64,000 bases of DNA. It comes from Taudactylus pleione. Taxonomy: Eukaryota; Chordata; Amphibia; Anura; Myobatrachidae. The DNA lies in NCBI GenBank assembly GCA_031769625.1, contig JAUIMM010000171.1, forward strand, positions 1,426,001 to 1,490,000. The letters run 5' to 3'. Positions within the stretch are counted from its first letter, which is position 1, and each line of letters opens with the position of its first letter. Positions 10,462 through 20,054 of the stretch are shown in pieces. A program made the translations under genes and the position numbers. Below the pieces are notes generated by a model. It worked only from the letters and a program-made list of their open reading frames with translations. It made no database searches and was not told the DNA's origin.

Positions 10462-11330
10462 ATGGATTCGGCCAATGGACAGGAGTCCAGAACAGTTCTG
10501 CTTCAGGACATAGCTACCAGACTGGGTAACATAGGCCCAGTTAAAGCAACAAATGGCCCAGTTCCTACAGGAAGTAGCCCACCGGCAAGATACCCTGCAG
10601 GCCTCATTGACCTCCACTAGATCCCCTGTGGTTACATCTGTACCCACATTGGTGGTTTCAGCTTCAGGAGCAGTTCTTCATCTACATCTACCTACCTCAA
10701 GTAGATTTCACAGAAACAGTAAGCTATGCCATGGATTTATTAATCAGTGTGATGTATATTTCAACCTACAGCCCTCCAACTACCCTACCTCTAAAACTAA
10801 AGTGGCATATATTGTGTCTTTGCTATCCGGCCCAGCCTTGGACTGGGTTCCCCCGCTCTGGGACAGCTCTGACCCCATCCTGGATGACTATGCAGCATTA
10901 CTGACCTCCTTTTAGGAGGATATTTGATGAATCAGTGAGAACTACTTCTGCAGTATCTGCTATTATGCACTTGAATTAAGGCACTCATCCTGTCAGCCAG
11001 TATGTCATTCAATTTCAAACATTAGCATCTGAGCTAATGTGGAATGAGGAGGACCTATCATCAGCCTTCTGGCACAGACTTTCTGATCATATTAAAGATG
11101 ACCTTGCCACTCGAGATCGCCCTTCCAAGTTAAATGATCTTATCTCCCTGTGTAGCAAAGTGGATCTTTGTTTTATGGAACGTCAAGCTGAGATGCTCAA
11201 AACCGACAGTCCTAGGTCTTACCCGGCTACCCCATCCGCTCCTATCCCTCCTGCACCTACCGATGAAGAGCCTATGCAGGCCAACCATTCCCTAAAAATA
11301 AAAGACTCTGAGCTATCCTTAGCCATAGAC
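10462..11330 (+). pseudogene. Gypsy gag (capsid) pseudogene
   Basis: The start ATG lies 16 bases after the 5' LTR and opens with 'MDSANGQESRTVLLQDIA'. A frameshift near 10550 moves the frame, which then encodes the Gag capsid region of the retrotransposon family ('HGFINQCDVYFNLQP', 'KVAYIVSLLSGPALDW'). A TAG at about 10913-10915 and a further shift lead into 'MWNEEDLSSAFWHRLSDHI' and '...PMQANH' (11037-11290). The CCHC zinc knuckle normally expected after this point is not visible and was probably lost by deletion. Gag would form the virus-like particle; this copy cannot. Confidence 0.8.
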
Positions 11331-11344
11331 TTTAAACATAGTCC

Positions 11345-11565
11345 CGTTTTTTGCCAGCTCTTCTGGATTCTGGTGCCACAGAAAATTTCCTGACTTCCCA
11401 GATGGCTGATCAACTTCACGTACCCTGTGAGAATTTAAGTCTTCCCATCTCTTTGACCTTCATCGATGGGGGACCCATTTCTAATGGAATTGTGACCAGG
11501 AAGTCTCTACCTCTATTGGTTCGCATTGGAGCCTTACACTCAGAGAAAATCTGCTTTCTGATTAT
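11345..11565 (+). pseudogene. Gypsy aspartic protease pseudogene
   Basis: The frame at 11351 contains 'ALLDSGATENFLTSQMA', the DSGA/T active-site loop of retropepsin-like proteases, followed by beta-rich sequence typical of Gypsy elements. It would cleave the Gag-Pol polyprotein. The reading frame is broken by the MITE inserted at 11566. The family sequence resumes exactly after the second CTGATTAT copy at 12154. Confidence 0.8.
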
Positions 11566-12153
11566 GAAATCGGTATGGAATCCCAGCTGCCGCATGGCCG
11601 GCAGTTCGATTCCTGGCAGGGCAGCCCGACAGATCAGCAGAGCCCGGCAGCAGAAGCCCGAAAGCGCTGGAAATCCCAATCATCCCTAAGGTAAGTATAA
11701 ACTAACCTAACCTAACCCCCTAACCCTCCTTAGGGGTGCCTAACCCTAACAACCCCCCCAAGTGCCTAACCCTAATCCCCCCTCTAAGTCCCTAACCCTA
11801 ACCCCCCCTTCCCTGCTGCTTAAACCTAAGTCCCCCAGGGGGGTGCCTAACCCTAACCGCCCCCCGGGGGTGCATAACCCTAACCCTCCCTCCCCTAGCC
11901 TAACCCAAACCCTCCCAGGGGGGTGCTTAACCCTAAGTCCCCCTGGGTGCCCTAAACCTAACCATCCCCCCCACGGCTGTCCGCTCGCAGTGTCCGGTAT
12001 CCCTTCGATCGGGATGCTGGGCGCTGGTCTCCCCAGCATCGGGTAAATGACAGGCATCTAGATATAGATGCCGGTCATTTATCCCACGCCGGGATAAAGC
12101 AGTCGGGAAGCCGGCTGTCAGTAGTAAGGCAGCCAGTTTCCCAACTGCATACC
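11566..12153. mobile_element. MITE with telomere-like repeats, copy 1, inside Gypsy pol
   Basis: 588-bp insertion flanked by a perfect 8-bp duplication CTGATTAT (11558-11565, 12154-12161). Removing the insertion and one duplicate restores the Gypsy pol frame across the site. The middle (about 11690-11970) is a degenerate array rich in 'gtgcctaaccctaac', close to the vertebrate telomere unit in C-strand orientation. The right third is GC-rich with small palindromes, for example around 12010-12100. Two relatives lie at about 18450-18835 and 59258-59535. The 8-bp duplication suggests hAT-type mobilisation. Confidence 0.88.
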
Positions 12154-13300
12154 CTGATTATACCCAAAGCATCTCATGACATTATACTTGGCTTTCCATG
12201 GCTTCACATACATAACCCAAGGATCGATTGGAATAACATGCAATTAATGTCCTGGAATGAGGAGTGATGGAGGTCTTGCCTACCCAAGATTCAACCTGTG
12301 AGAAAGATAAAAATATCTGAAGAGTTACGGATTCCTGTGCAGTATCGATCCTTCGCAGATGTGTTCTCTGAGAGAGAGGCCAATATATTGCCTCCATATC
12401 GGGACTGGGACTGTTCTATTCAGTAAATTCCAGGTAAAACTCCTCCATGAGGGTCAACCTATCCCTTATCGGAACCAGAGACCAGTGCCATGTCAGAATA
12501 CTTTTTAGAAAACTTGAGAAAAGGCTTTATAAGACCTTCTACATTACCTGCCGGAGCGGGATTCTTTTTTGTTTCAAGAAGGATGGGTCTCTCAGAGCTT
12601 TCATTGACTATAGAGGACTGAATGACATTACAATTAAGAACAGATATCCTCTACCTCTCATTTCTGAGCTCTTTGATAGAGTTAAAGGATCCCAAATTTT
12701 TTCTAAATTAGACTTGAGAGGAGCCTACAATCTTATTAGAATCCAGGCCAGAGATGAATGGAAAACAGCCTTCAATACGCGTGATGGGCACTTTGAATAC
12801 CTAGTTATGCCCTTCGGGCTCTGCAATGCACCTGCCGTTTTCCAAAGGTTTGTGAATGAGATTTTTAATCTGTTGTATGTTTCAGTGGTTGTTTATCTGG
12901 GCGACATTTTAATTTTTTCATCCTCTCTTCAGGAACATCACAGTCATGTCAAAGAAGTCTTGTGGCGACTGAGACAGAATCATCTTTACTGTAAACTGGA
13001 GGTGTGTCTTTAGTGTATCCAGTATTCCTTTCTTGGAATACATTATTTTTGGTTCTGGTTTGGAGATGGGCCCTCAAGGTCTAGGCAATCCTGTATTGGT
13101 CCCGACCTACCTCCTTGAAAGCCATCCAGAGACTCCTCGGGTTTGCCTACTATAACGACTCTTCATCAAGGGATTCTCCTCATTGTTTGCCCCGATTACC
13201 ACTTTGACATGCAAAGGTGCTGATCCATCCCGATGACCTCCCGAGGCTGAGTCTGCCTTCCAGTTTTGAAACAAGCCTTTATATCCACTTTGGTTTTGAG
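12154..13300 (+). pseudogene. Gypsy reverse transcriptase pseudogene
   Basis: Starts with the protease-RT linker ('DIILGFPWLHIHNPRIDW', about 12180-12230) and the 'FADVFSEREANILPP' pre-RT motif. The fingers and palm are encoded by 12447-13013: '[17 protein letters not shown]', '[18 protein letters not shown]', '[13 protein letters not shown]', '[17 protein letters not shown]'. The catalytic YLDD-type motif reads Tyr-Leu-Gly-Asp (12894-12905), so one of the two catalytic aspartates is lost. A frameshift lies near 12560-12580 and another after 13013. It would copy element RNA to DNA; this copy cannot. Confidence 0.92.
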
Positions 13301-13830
13301 ACAACCTGACATTGACAGACCATTTCCTTTGGAGGTTGATGCCTCATGAGAGGCCGTGGGTGCTGTTCTCTCCCAGAGATTCAAAGCTGGTAAGATCCAC
13401 TCGTGGGTTTTTCTCAAAGACATTTTCACCTGCAGAGCAAAGCTACGCCATTGGAAAGCAAGAGTTGCTGGCAGTCAAATTAGCACTTGAGGAGTGGCGA
13501 TACTTATTAGAAGGTGCCAAACATCCCTTTATTGTCTTCATGGACCATCGAAATCTACTCTTCCTGAAGAATATACAGTGTATTCACCCTGTCTTGGCTC
13601 ATTGGGCAATCTTATTTGCCCGCTTCAAGTTTACCCTTACCTATCATTCTGGAACCCTCAACCAGAAAGCAGATGCATTCTCCCATTCCTTTCCTATGGA
13701 CAATAATCTGGATCTACTCCGGGAGACCCCCATCCTGAATTCTAAACTTTTTGTCATAATTAAATTGCACCCTCCTACCTGGAAAACATACGTAGCTCCT
13801 GAGTTGCGAAAACAGCTTCTAACCTGGGCA
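13290..13830 (+). pseudogene. Gypsy RNase H pseudogene
   Basis: The frame from 13312 carries 'EQSYAIGKQELLAVKLALEE', 'WRYLLEGAKHPFIVFMDHRN' and 'YHSGTLNQKADAFSHSF', the RNase H domain that follows RT in Ty3/Gypsy pol. A preceding short frame gives 'PFPLEVDAS', the first catalytic Asp region, interrupted by a stop. It degrades the RNA strand during reverse transcription. Frames are disrupted at both ends. Confidence 0.88.
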
Positions 13831-15078
13831 CATTAATTTTGCTTTGCTGGACATTTGGGCACTCATAAGACCCTTGAGTTCTTGCAACATTCCTACTGGT
13901 GGCCTTCTATGAGATCTTAAGTGGCAGAGTTCATTGCTTCATGTACCCAGTGTGCCCAGCACAGTACAAGATTCCTTGTCAAGCACCTGCTGGAGAAATG
14001 ATACCTCTTCCGGTTTCCTCCCGTCCTTGGTCTCACCTATCCATGGATTTTGTGATGGACTTGCCTCCTTCCAATGGGGTGGTGGTTGACTGGTTCTCTA
14101 AAATGGTCCATTATATACCACTCAAAAAGTTGCCTTCGGCTCCGGAGCTGGCTCGTCTTTTCATCCTTCACATCTTCCGTTTGCATGGGCTCCCAACGGA
14201 GATAGTGTCTGACCATGGGGTACAGTTCGTGGCAAAGTTCTGGAGAGTTTTATGTTCCACCATTCAAATCAAGCTGAACTTTACTACGGCCTATCATCCT
14301 CAGAGCAACGGTTGTACTGAGAGGGTGAACTAGGACCTTGAAACATTCCTCTGCATATTTATGTCAACATCACAAGATAACTGGTCAGAGCCCTTCCGTA
14401 GGCTGAGTTTACTCACAATTCCTCATACCATTCGTCCTCTGGTCAGTCTCCTTTTTTGTTATTTTTGGTCGTCACCCAAGGATTCTGAAATTCCAATGTC
14501 TGCCTGTCTATGATGTTCCAGCTGTTAATTCCACCATACAGGATTTTGCATCCATTTGGTCTCAGGTCTATGCTGCCCTGCTGAAAGCTTCTTCCAGGTA
14601 CAAGAAGGGACCTGACAAGAAGCGCAGGGTAGATCCCAGAATGGTAGTCGGTGGCCAGGTGTGGCTCTCTACCCGTAACCTTTGCCTTTGTGTTGCCTCT
14701 ATGAAATTTGCACCTTGCTTCATTGGACCCTTTGCCAATATTGAGGTGATCAACCCCATGGCCTACAGACTTCAGTTTCCCTCCTATCTCCAAGTCCCTA
14801 ATACCTTCCATATGTCTCTCCTCAAGCCTCTCATCCTCAACAGATTCCTAAAGGTCCTGCCTACTCCTCCTAGGGTCCAGACTGAAAAGAGAGTTCAGTT
14901 GAGGTCAACCGGGTCCTGGACTCTCACTTCTGACACTGACAGTTGCAAAATCTTCTGGATTGGAGGGGTTATGGCCCAGAGGAGCACTGCTGGATCCAAG
15001 CATATGATGTCCATGCTCCTGCCCTTGTGCGGGCTTTCACCGGGCCCATCCCGACAAGCCCAGGTGGTGTCCTGAAGC
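13790..15078 (+). pseudogene. Gypsy integrase with C-terminal chromodomain, pseudogene
   Basis: The zinc-binding HHCC part is recognisable near 13846-13960 ('GHLGTHKT', 'CTQC') with a stop between. The catalytic core at 13990-14333 has 'WSHLSMDFVMDLPPSNG' (first Asp), 'GLPTEIVSDHGVQFVAKFW' (second Asp) and 'TAYHPQSNGCTERVN' (Glu), then a TAG. The frame at 14641 carries the GPF/Y-like region ('CFIGPFANIEVINPMAYRL', 'HMSLLKPL'). A final frame near 14943 reads 'NLLDWRGYGPEEHCWI' and 'YDVHAPALVRAF', a chromodomain that in this group steers integration to modified chromatin. Several stops and shifts make it inactive. Confidence 0.9.
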
Positions 15079-15080
15079 CA

Positions 15081-15097
15081 CCCGAAAGGGGGGGTAC
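15081..15097 (+). other. Polypurine tract of Gypsy element
   Basis: The sequence 'cccgaaagggggggtac' directly precedes the 3' LTR. A purine-rich run at this position is the expected primer site for plus-strand DNA synthesis. Confidence 0.7.
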
Positions 15098-15827
15098 TGT
15101 CACGATCAGGGGCTCCTTACCAGTAAGTCTGTGGTCTTTGCCAGTTAGGGTGCTCTGGCACGTGCCTTCTGGTGGTGGTGCTGGAGTATGGAGACTGGCA
15201 CGGGGTGCATCTGGTGGTTCCTTGTTGGTAGGCCATGCCAGCATGTGAGTGTTGCACAGTGTTTCCAAGTTGCAGTTCTATGGGTGCTGCCATCTTGCAC
15301 TGGGCCATGTGACCTAGGGAACCAATCCACTAAAGGTCAGCTGTTCTGTCCGGCCAATCACACTCTGCTGTTGGGGATTTAAGGGAGCTCACAGCTTCCT
15401 TACTTTGCCAGTGCAACGTGTATCAGCCGAGTCAGGTCTACGCAGCTGACTTCGGTTCTACCTAGCTCCCTGCCGGTTTCAGGTAGCCTCAGGATTCCCA
15501 GCACCTACCTGCAACTCCTCCTCCCGCTACTAGTGTAATCCCACTCACCAGCCAGACTACCTTCTTACCGCATCGACCCCTGTCTACAGTTTGTTTCCCT
15601 CTGGACATACCTAAACATTATCGCTCCACTCATGTTACCTTCATTCTGGAATTTATTATTTGCTGCTGGACTTATTATTTGACTCTGACCCATCTCCACT
15701 TTTGCCATGGACTTGGTTCTTTCATGTCTACCATTCCATTCATTAAACAACCCAAGTTGTTCTACAGTTCTGATTCTGTGTCCCCTCCTGTATCCACCCG
15801 GGTCCACAAAAAAAACAATTCTTGACA
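15098..15827 (+). repeat. Gypsy 3' LTR
   Basis: 730 bp, TGTCACGATC ... CTTGACA. It matches the 5' LTR along its length with scattered substitutions and a deletion of roughly 20 bases in the region corresponding to about 10036-10060. The differences between the two LTRs mean the insertion is not recent, since LTRs are identical on arrival. Confidence 0.92.
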
Positions 15828-15842
15828 ATCTGCCTTTACTGA

Positions 15843-17845
15843 AGTTAGGGTCTGATTCAGGTTATTACATAAACCTAATGGTCTACGTACTAACCCGATG
15901 GTGAGTGAACTGCTCATGTGCAAAATGAGTATTGCGATCAAGCTCACAGTGCCAGACAGCCACAGCCTGATTGACAGGCTACAGCCACTTCGGGGTGGGG
16001 TGGGGCTGTGCCGTCTTGTGTCCTCAGAAATGTGGGCATGTTGCCCCCGTTTAATGGAAGTTCCAAGGTCAAGTTCTGCATCAAGAGATGCAGATTTCCT
16101 GGCCTTGGCAACGCAGGTAAGATAATAATAATAATTTTATTTACATAGCGCTTTTCGCCCATAGGTCTCCAAGTCACTTTACAGACATCAGAAAACATTG
16201 TACATTGTACAAGGATTTGGTGTTGCAAAAAATAGAAAACCACATCGAGATAATTAAAATCAACCGATACCTAGAGAGCACAATAAGCATATTGCAGGGT
16301 TGGTGCAGACATTTTGGGAAATAACTTACATGGGTTATATATTCCACCCACAAAGGTACCAAATGAGGCAGCTGTCTTGGGCGCACTATGTAGGAATACC
16401 CTGGGTGGAATAGGTTACGCCTACAATAGATTACACAAAATGGGTGGTTGCAGCATCCTGATGCTAGGAGTAGGGTCCCAATATAATAGTCAGATCCATT
16501 TATTTTTCATCTCATCCACGAGTGTACCAGGTGAGGCAGCCATGTTGGGTGCATTACGAAGGTTGCATTGTGGTTAATAAACCATACAAGCACCCAAGGA
16601 ATATATGGGAAAACTGACACATATGTGGCAGTATGATATACCCTTTGTGAATAGATCCACATGAAGTACATCCTGCCCATGGAGGATGCACTTCAGAGGA
16701 TGTATAGCACACCAGTATATCATACAGTGGGGTGGCAGTACATTTTACAAAACAGGGAATAGTAAATACAGCAAACAGTGCTGCAATTCGGGCATGACAT
16801 TTACGGTTGACTGAAACATTTGAAATATGAAATGCACTGAATTAATAGATCCACGTGTTTGTTCATCCTGCCCAAGAATGAACCATCCGAGGCAGCCATC
16901 TGGGGCGCACTGCGTAGGTTGCATCTGGCAGGGTGTTCAAATAGCGGAAGTATTATGTCCAGGTGGAGAAAAAAAGAAAAAAGAATAAATGGTGACCGTA
17001 TTTTAAGTTAAAACCATGTTAAACTTAATCAGAAATTAAAAAATGATAGAGTGATCTACTAAAAGCCACTGTGTCTCCTTCACTCGAGTGTGTGGGTTTG
17101 TCGCATTCAGCAGTTTGTGGAGTTTGATTTGGCTGCAGCATGAAACAGCAGCCGAAACCAGTCTTAGGTGAGTGGAAATGAAGATGGAGTAGCAGCATTC
17201 ATGTGTTTGTAAAATTGTTTACATTTTGGTTAGAAAGTAGTCAAAAGTCCAAATCCAGTTCGAACTCTGATTCTAGCTCCATGCTTCAGATGACATGCTT
17301 AAGATGCAGGCTACAGTGGCAGGCCAAGCCTTTATGTGAAGGCTTTAAAATGAGTCCATTTTGCAGTATAGGCTAGGTCAGCTGGTACAGTGTGAGGGAA
17401 TGTTTGAGCAGTTTGTTCAACAAGCTCATTAATGGTGGGGGAAGATGCAGCCTCACAGTTGGAAAACAAACTTTCAAAACAGACTATTATTTCAGTGAAA
17501 GGCATCAGATATGGAAGATGGCATTAGTTTACCTGGAAAGAGATGAAAGATGGTATTAAAACTCAGCTCCGGTTCTAACTCCATGCTTCAGATGACATGC
17601 TTAAGATGCAGGGTACAGTGGCAGATTACCATTCTGAGTAGCCTTTGGCTTTCTCTGATAGCCTGAAGCTGAAGGCCGTGATGGCGATCCAATGCTCCAT
17701 TTTCGGATGTAGCACTCGGATCTCAGATGCGGACAGGAGTCGTCTAATTCCCTCAGACACTTCCTGCAGCATTAGAATATTTACATGTCACTGCTGTGTC
17801 CAAAAGAGGCAGCAGCTATGAGTCCACATCTGAATAAGGCCCCTA
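15843..17845. repeat. Mixed repeats, possible interrupted Harbinger-type MITE
   Basis: The left boundary 'gggtctgattcagg' (about 15847) and a right boundary 'ctgaataaggccc' (about 17830) have the inverted form of the 'gggcctgattcag' MITE ends seen at 31.7 and 32.9 kb, but the 2-kb interior is too long for one MITE and contains other repeats. These include an L2-like tail at about 16122-16260, three diverged copies of a 'gaggcagc...gggcgca' module at 16360, 16530 and 16882, and a direct repeat of about 45 bp at about 17275 and 17577 ('catgcttcagatgacatgct'). No gene is seen. Confidence 0.4.
16122..16260 (-). repeat. L2-like 3' tail, minus strand
   Basis: The (ATA)n tract followed by 'ttttatttacatagcgcttt' is the reverse complement of an L2/CR1-type 3' end. 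Only the tail is present. Confidence 0.55.
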
Positions 17846-17989
17846 GTCAATACATACACCCACAATGACTATACAATATATTAAACATTCACTAACTCTA
17901 TACACTTTGCTGTTTTGTATGAACACTTTTTACACTCAATGAAGTACAGTCCAATTCATTGTCATTGACTATAGCAATGGTTATTGTTG

Positions 17990-18170
17990 GTGTACTTGTC
18001 ATTGAAAAGACAAGCCCGGGTTTGGTTTCTATGACTGAGGCTGACACTAATAACTGTTCTGCCTGTCATGAAAATCTGCTGAATAATGTTAGTTGCCCAC
18101 TACACAAATTACTTTTACTAGACTATCCTGTCCAGGGAGATCACTTGTACTACAGGAGGAGTCTTGAGTA
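17990..18170 (+). pseudogene. Possible BEL/Pao gag zinc-knuckle remnant
   Basis: A short open frame reads 'TEADTNNCSACHENLLNN' and then 'CPLHKLLLLDYPVQ'. Cys-x2-Cys followed by a third Cys and a 'DYxVQ' tail resembles the zinc-binding region of vertebrate BEL/Pao Gag, and it sits about 0.7 kb upstream of the BEL protease on the same strand. The match is short and from memory of the family pattern; the tandem repeat and MITE downstream separate it from the rest. Confidence 0.3.
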
Positions 18171-18177
18171 GAGATAA

Positions 18178-18375
18178 ACAGTCCAGTCCCAATCCGGCTC
18201 CAGTTTGTGCTACAGCCCAGGCCCAATCGAGCTTCAGTTTATGCTACAGTCCGGTCCCAATCCAATCCCAGCCTGTGCTACGTTCTGGTCCCAATCCTGC
18301 TCCAGTTTGTGCTATAGTCTGGTCCCAATCCATTCCCAGTTGGGTCTACCTGTACAGTCCGGCTCCAGACTGAAT
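18178..18375 (+). repeat. Minisatellite of about 40-bp units
   Basis: About five diverged units each beginning 'cagtcc(g/a)gtcccaatcc' and containing 'tccagtttgtgctaca'. Unit length is about 35-43 bases. The short frames in it are repeat by-products. Confidence 0.65.
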
Positions 18376-18449
18376 AGCCACCAGATCATATACCAACAGC
18401 AAAAGGCTGAAGGACCCAAATCCCAACTGGAGCTGTTAAGCACACTAAC

Positions 18450-18835
18450 TCTACCCTAACCCTCCCATAGTAGTGCCTAACCCTAACCTTCACCCCTAGT
18501 GCCTAACCATAACCGTTAGTGCCTAACCCTCCCCACACCCTAAACCTAAAACTCCTGGGGGGGTGCCTAACCCTAACCCCCCTAGTGGTGCCTAACCCTA
18601 ACCCCCCCTTTCCATACCCTAACTTTCCTGGGGGGATGCCTAATCCTAAATCTCCTGGGGGTCCCTAAAGCAAATCCCCCCCTGCGGCTAGAACCTAAGA
18701 CACCCAGCTTACCTTCGTTTGGTATGCCGGGTGTCAGGATTTCATAGTGGGGCTAATGATAGGCGTCAGGATTTTGACGCTTATCTTTAGTTCCATGTCG
18801 GGCTTCACCTGCCGGTATCCTGACTACATCCCGTA
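18450..18835. mobile_element. MITE with telomere-like repeats, copy 2
   Basis: Contains the same degenerate 'gtgcctaaccctaac' array and GC-rich right part as the insertion in the Gypsy element, and ends 'gccggtatcctgactacatc' near 18830, directly before the BEL protease sequence resumes. The left boundary is not sharp and no target duplication could be confirmed. Confidence 0.6.
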
Positions 18836-18856
18836 GCAGAGCTTGATCCAAAATCT

Positions 18857-19592
18857 GTATAGTCAGAGTCTACCCAAAAGGCCAGCCAGATAATACTGTT
18901 AAACTTTATGCAATCCTAGATGATTAAAGTAACAAGTCTAATGCCATATCAACCTTTTTTGAGATGTTTAGTCTCAAAGGCCCCAGCACTCCTTAATCTT
19001 TAAAGACTTGTGCAGAGAGTTATTAGATAATAGAGAGAAGAGCTACTGGCTAGTAAGTCAAATCCATTGATGTAAAGACATTCCTTCTCACTATCACTGA
19101 ATTCAACTAGATCACAGATGATAAGTCTGAAATTCTTACACCAACACAGCTATTAATTATGCATATTTGAAACATATAGCACATCTGATACCAGAACTGG
19201 ACCCTCAAGCCAGATAATTCTACTCATTGCGATAGGTATTTTACAAGTCCACAAAGCCTGAAGTCAGATTAATGGTCCATACAATGCACCTTATGTTCAA
19301 CAATTAGACATTGAATGGGATATAATAGGAGATGCATGTCTAGGAGATCTACACAAACCAGCATCTGTTAACAGCATGCTTACCTGTACTTTAAAAATGG
19401 ACATCCTTTTCTTCTCCAGCAATGTCACAATCACTTCCTTCTAAAGGGACTTCTTCTAGTGACAACAATGCCAGTGACAACTACCAAGATCATCTGGTGG
19501 ACAGATTTCCAAAGCCCAAAAAAGGATGATCAGATGGCAATGTCTATCGAGGATAAACTATTCTTGGAATTAATGGAGAAGAGACCAGTCAA
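18857..19592 (+). pseudogene. BEL/Pao protease region pseudogene
   Basis: Plus-strand translation gives 'IVRVYPKGQPDNTVKLYAIL' followed by Asp-Asp and a stop where the family has the DDQS active-site loop, then 'STFFEMFSLKGPST' and 'TCAES'. Further parts in shifted frames read 'LDPQA'-like and 'YFKNGHPFLLQQCHNHF', and the last part 'MSIEDKLFLELMEKRPV' enters the RT linker. This is the Peptidase A17 part of Pao-type pol. There are many stops and shifts. Confidence 0.82.
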
Positions 19593-19594
19593 AG

Positions 19595-19631
<37 letters not shown>

Positions 19632-20054
19632 GTAGTAGTAGTAGTATTAAGCTTTATTTATAGGGTGCCACATTTGGTCTACAGCACTGTACAGATGGCA
19701 AATGACAAGACAGTACATTGTAACACAGTACAATACAATAAGCAATACAGTATACAATAAGTTAAGTTTAAGTGGCACTACAAGAAGATATGAAAGAAAG
19801 ACATAGATGAAGTGGAGTCTGGGCAGGGAACCCAAAGAGGAGGTAAACAAGTGTAGCTGATAAACAAGAGTAGTAGATGATAAGAGAGAGCAGAGGAGGA
19901 TCCTGCTCATAGGATCTTACATACTAAGGGGTCGGGGAGACAAACAGATGACATAGGGGAGCTGAGGGCAGGTAGCAGGAGTGGAGAAAATGTAGAATGA
20001 AAGAGGGTGAGGTGAACTTTGTGGCAACATGGTTAAGCAGTGGGCTGATATGCT

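Larger units (their letters stand above)
9697..15827 (+). mobile_element. Ty3/Gypsy chromovirus-like LTR retrotransposon, full length, inactive
   Basis: Complete element of 6131 bp: 5' LTR 9697-10446, gag from 10462, protease near 11351, RT, RNase H, integrase with C-terminal chromodomain, polypurine tract 15082-15094 and 3' LTR 15098-15827. The target duplication is ATCTC (9692-9696) against ATCTG (15828-15832), one mismatch. A 588-bp MITE (11566-12153) is inserted between protease and RT. Gag and pol carry multiple frameshifts and stops, and the RT catalytic motif is altered. The chromodomain and domain order place it among vertebrate chromoviruses. Confidence 0.93.

Noticed and set aside
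11690..11970. Telomere-like repeats as a possible interstitial telomere or chromosome end
   Set aside because: The repeats are degenerate and lie inside a MITE with an 8-bp duplication; relatives occur at two other sites, in both orientations.
9697..15827. Endogenous retrovirus rather than a Gypsy element
   Set aside because: The integrase ends in a chromodomain, gag and pol order and motifs fit Ty3/Gypsy chromoviruses, and there is no envelope-like frame between pol and the 3' LTR.
19593..19647. (ATT)n tract as an independent microsatellite
   Set aside because: It is the 3' tail of LINE copy B; tails of this kind occur at the ends of other L2-like copies here.
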